A DNA stretch of 64,000 nucleotides from assembly GCA_947628305.1 (NCBI GenBank), contig CANQZG010000001.1, forward strand, positions 186,001 to 250,000, in the 5' to 3' direction. Below, piece after piece: positions 61,533 to 64,000 of the stretch (positions within the stretch are counted from its first letter, which is position 1; every line of letters begins with the position of its first letter). The position numbers were made by a program, and so were the translations under genes. The notes below the pieces were generated by a model, which was not told where the DNA came from, ran no database searches, and was given only the letters and a program-made list of their open reading frames with translations. This stretch comes from an uncultured Muribaculaceae bacterium. GTDB taxonomy: Bacteria; Bacteroidota; Bacteroidia; Bacteroidales; Muribaculaceae.

Positions 61533-64000
61533 TTGCGCCATCTTATCCTGACAATATCAATACTGCTGTCGCTTGTGTCATACACTGCCGCCGGGGCAGG
61601 CGTGTACTTCCGCAGCCTGTCTGCCGCCGGACAGTTCTCCGACATGACCGTAAACGACATCTACAAGGACTCGACAGGATACGTATGGTTCGGGACTGGG
61701 ACAGGGTTGGAACGGTTTGACGGGGTACATGTGAAACACTATCCAATCCCCGGCGCCAACGAGAAAGAACGGCGTGTCATGACAATCACCGAATATCCCG
61801 GATGTGGTACAATCCTCGCCGGAAACGGGAGCGGTCTATGGCAGCTCAACCCTCGTCAGAAAGAGTTCACCCAGGTCGCGTCAGGACGTCTAAGGAACAT
61901 CAACAAATTAAGTACTGTCTCAGCTGAGACAGTACTCGTCGCAAGCGACGAGGGACTTTTTTCATTCAACCGGCGCACAGGGCGCGTAAAACGCATAAGT
62001 CTCACCTCAGGCCTCGAGGTCAACAGCATAAATGACATCGCGATAAAAGACGGAACCGCCTGGCTCGCCTCGTCAGAGGGTCTTATCAGCCATGACATCG
62101 CCGGAGACCGTCCGGCCGTCTTATATCCCTACACGGTGCAAGGCCGGAAACGCGGATTCAACCACATTGTCACGATAGGTGACAACATCTACCTCGGGAC
62201 GATGGAGCAGGGACTTGTAAAGTTCAATATCCCGACCGCGACATTCAGCCGTTACATCGATGTGGGATGCAATGTGATTTCAGCCCTCGACACCGACAAC
62301 GCAGGACGGCTATATGTGGGCACTGACGGCGCAGGAGTCATCAAAATCGATGTAGACAACGACCGAGTCCTACATCATTTTCGCCATGAAACCGGGAAAG
62401 AGAATGTGCTGCACTCCAACTCGGTCTACTCACTCCACATCGACAACCACGGATTGATGTGGGTCGGATATTATCAACTCGGAGCCGATTATACCCTATA
62501 TAACAGCGGGATTTTCGAGTTATACGACCGTGAGAACTTCAGCACGCTCGGCATCCCCATCAGGGTCATCGTCATTGACGGCGAGATAATGATGCTCGGC
62601 ACTCGCGAGGGAATTGTACTGATTGACAACGGACGACATTCGATAAAACGCATTGCGCGTCCCGCATTACGCTCCGACATGATTATATCGGCGGCAAAAC
62701 ATGACGGTAAATTTTATGTAGGCACTTACGGAGGCGGTATGAATGTCATAGACCCGGCGAGTGGAAATGTCACCGATTTCAACCCGGCGCAGGAATACCC
62801 GTTTGTCAACGGCCACATATTCTCAATCACCCCGGGACCTGACGGGACATTATGGCTCGGGACCTCAAACGGATTGTACCGCTACCGCGGAAACCGCGAG
62901 GAATCCCATTACACCAATACAAATTCCCGGCTGCCCGAGGGAAACGTCTATGAAATCTTCTTTGATTCCAACGGGAACGGCTGGATATGCACCGAAAACG
63001 GAATGTGCCTGTATGACCCGCACACATCGACACTGCGTACCGATGTCTTCCCCGACGGTTTCTTCAACCGAGAAAAAATCAGGTGTGTATTTGAAGACTC
63101 CGCCCACCAGTTATACTTCCTGCCCGAAAAAGGCCCTATATATGTATCAGACCTCTCGATGAGCACTTTCAGGAAGGTCAGCCACCGGGCACTGACAGGA
63201 CGCGATGCCAAGGCGATTGCCGAGGACAAACGCGGTTATCTGTGGATTCCTACCTCCAACGGCATGTTGCGATGGAACAAACGAGACGAATGGATGGAAT
63301 ATGGCGCAGCCGATGGCATCCCATCGTCCATCTTCATCAATTGTTCGCCAGTCCGGGACACGGCGGGCGACCTATGGTTCGGTAATTCCAAAGGACTGTT
63401 ACATCTCAACCTTGAACGTCTCAACTCACCGACACCTGCCACCCCTTTGGTCCTTAGTCAGGTGATTGTCAACGGGCAAGAATACCAAGGCGCGGTAACA
63501 ACCAATCCCGACGGGGATTTCGTCATCGAATTTCCCAAGCAATACGGCAACATTACGTTTGCCATGTCAGCATTCACTTACACCAACCCGGCCCACATTC
63601 ACTATGAATACCTCATGGAGGGTGTCGACGACGACTGGAAAAGATGTGACTCCGACCTGTATATCAATTACTACGACATCCCGGGGGGCACACACCGGCT
63701 AAGGGTACGTGAAGCTGACAACCCCGATTCTGAACGCATAATAATAGTCAAAATCCCTTATTCCTGGTGGGTATGGGTCATATCGGGCCTATTTGTCGCT
63801 GTAGTCATCCTTATCTTTGTATTCCTCGCATGGCAGCGTCGCATGACGCGCATTCGACTCGCCGAGCAGGAAGATACATACACGGGCGCGGGATATGAGG
63901 AGTCATCTACCGAGGAATCAACCCCAATGAAGGCCTCAAAGTACCGCACCAACAAGGTGAGTGACATCGAGTGCAAAAAAATCGCACAACGGTTGGCCGA
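61533..64000 (+). CDS. Membrane sensor/regulator with two-component-type propeller, probably AraC-fused; truncated by window end
   Basis: The frame is open from TTG 61533 to the edge (822 codons and two bases); TAA lies in frame at 61518 and no ATG precedes the signal peptide (RHLILTISILLSLVSYTAAG). Periplasmic propeller repeats include GYVWFGTGTGLERFDG, GRLYVGTDGAG, GTLWLGTSNGLYRY, GYLWIPTSNGMLRW and GDLWFGNSKGLLHL. A Y_Y_Y domain (about 669-734, HYEYLMEGVDDDW) and one membrane helix (about 745-766) follow. The cytoplasmic start lacks a histidine-kinase H-box and reads IECKKIAQRLAE, as before AraC-type domains in related proteins. It likely senses uronates and controls the adjacent kdu operon. 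Confidence 0.75.
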   Translation, partial: MRHLILTISILLSLVSYTAAGAGVYFRSLSAAGQFSDMTVNDIYKDSTGYVWFGTGTGLERFDGVHVKHYPIPGANEKERRVMTITEYPGCGTILAGNGSGLWQLNPRQKEFTQVASGRLRNINKLSTVSAETVLVASDEGLFSFNRRTGRVKRISLTSGLEVNSINDIAIKDGTAWLASSEGLISHDIAGDRPAVLYPYTVQGRKRGFNHIVTIGDNIYLGTMEQGLVKFNIPTATFSRYIDVGCNVISALDTDNAGRLYVGTDGAGVIKIDVDNDRVLHHFRHETGKENVLHSNSVYSLHIDNHGLMWVGYYQLGADYTLYNSGIFELYDRENFSTLGIPIRVIVIDGEIMMLGTREGIVLIDNGRHSIKRIARPALRSDMIISAAKHDGKFYVGTYGGGMNVIDPASGNVTDFNPAQEYPFVNGHIFSITPGPDGTLWLGTSNGLYRYRGNREESHYTNTNSRLPEGNVYEIFFDSNGNGWICTENGMCLYDPHTSTLRTDVFPDGFFNREKIRCVFEDSAHQLYFLPEKGPIYVSDLSMSTFRKVSHRALTGRDAKAIAEDKRGYLWIPTSNGMLRWNKRDEWMEYGAADGIPSSIFINCSPVRDTAGDLWFGNSKGLLHLNLERLNSPTPATPLVLSQVIVNGQEYQGAVTTNPDGDFVIEFPKQYGNITFAMSAFTYTNPAHIHYEYLMEGVDDDWKRCDSDLYINYYDIPGGTHRLRVREADNPDSERIIIVKIPYSWWVWVISGLFVAVVILIFVFLAWQRRMTRIRLAEQEDTYTGAGYEESSTEESTPMKASKYRTNKVSDIECKKIAQRLA

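Overview
The window looks like a chromosomal segment of an anaerobic gut Bacteroidales, most probably of the Muribaculaceae (S24-7) type; the family assignment is inference. Supporting signs are a complete type IX secretion (T9SS) core operon, Bacteroidota promoters (TTTG, about 20 bp, TAnnTTTG), an N-succinylornithine-type carbamoyltransferase, Bacteroidota lipoprotein signals, a type II glutaminyl cyclase with six exported proteins whose predicted mature ends begin with Gln, and few Shine-Dalgarno sequences.

Layout. 0-2.4 kb: an A+T-rich restriction-modification cassette (two tandem m5C methyltransferases and an HNH endonuclease). 2.4-5.5 kb: CAT-like and membrane acyltransferases and an AAA/DUF4143 ATPase. 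5.6-8.8 kb (minus): galK-galM-nucleotidyltransferase. 8.9-9.5 kb: tRNA-Pro(GGG), promoters and a MITE-like element just upstream of gyrB. 9.5-20 kb: gyrB, rnr, a T9SS cargo protein, polA, recO. 20-25.5 kb (minus): argF', a secreted protein, a POT transporter, sufE, glutaminyl cyclase. 25.8-32.1 kb (minus): secreted accessory proteins, including a C10-protease-like protein that has lost its catalytic Cys and His, a DUF3244-like protein, a frameshifted TPR lipoprotein and a pair of paralogous periplasmic proteins. 32.4-40.4 kb (minus): polyprenyl synthase, then porT-porP-gldK-gldL-gldM-gldN. 41.7-47.8 kb: histidine kinase, yceD, rpmF, fabH, era, der. 47.8-50.4 kb (minus): a NigD-like lipoprotein, an ECF sigma factor and a protein combining a cytoplasmic anti-sigma-like head, one inner-membrane helix and an outer-membrane beta-barrel. 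50.6-55.1 kb: a DXS-like enzyme with altered active-site motif, a secreted protein and rubrerythrin. 55.3-61.4 kb: a uronate operon (kduD, DUF4861 lipoprotein, EIIC-like permease, kdgK, eda, kduI). 61.5 kb to the edge: a membrane sensor/regulator cut off by the window end.

How the genes work together. The uronate operon can take a 4-deoxy-5-keto-uronate to pyruvate and glyceraldehyde 3-phosphate. Its KduI carries a clear signal peptide, so the first isomerisation probably happens outside the cytoplasm and the stand-alone EIIC-like permease is a candidate importer of the product. The T9SS operon would export proteins such as the cargo at 13.8 kb, and the glutaminyl cyclase would cap Gln-starting exported proteins. 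The NigD/sigma/dual-membrane anti-sigma cassette resembles the Das/Dma/NigD envelope-stress and vesiculation system described in Bacteroides thetaiotaomicron.

Intergenic regions hold two kinds of small repeats: MITE-like elements with GAGA-type terminal inverted repeats and TAA/TTA target duplications (9.2, 45.2 and 52.6 kb plus remnants), and REP/BIME-like hairpins headed by GTAG (20.2, 22.1, 25.6, 30.5, 32.3 and 43.0 kb).
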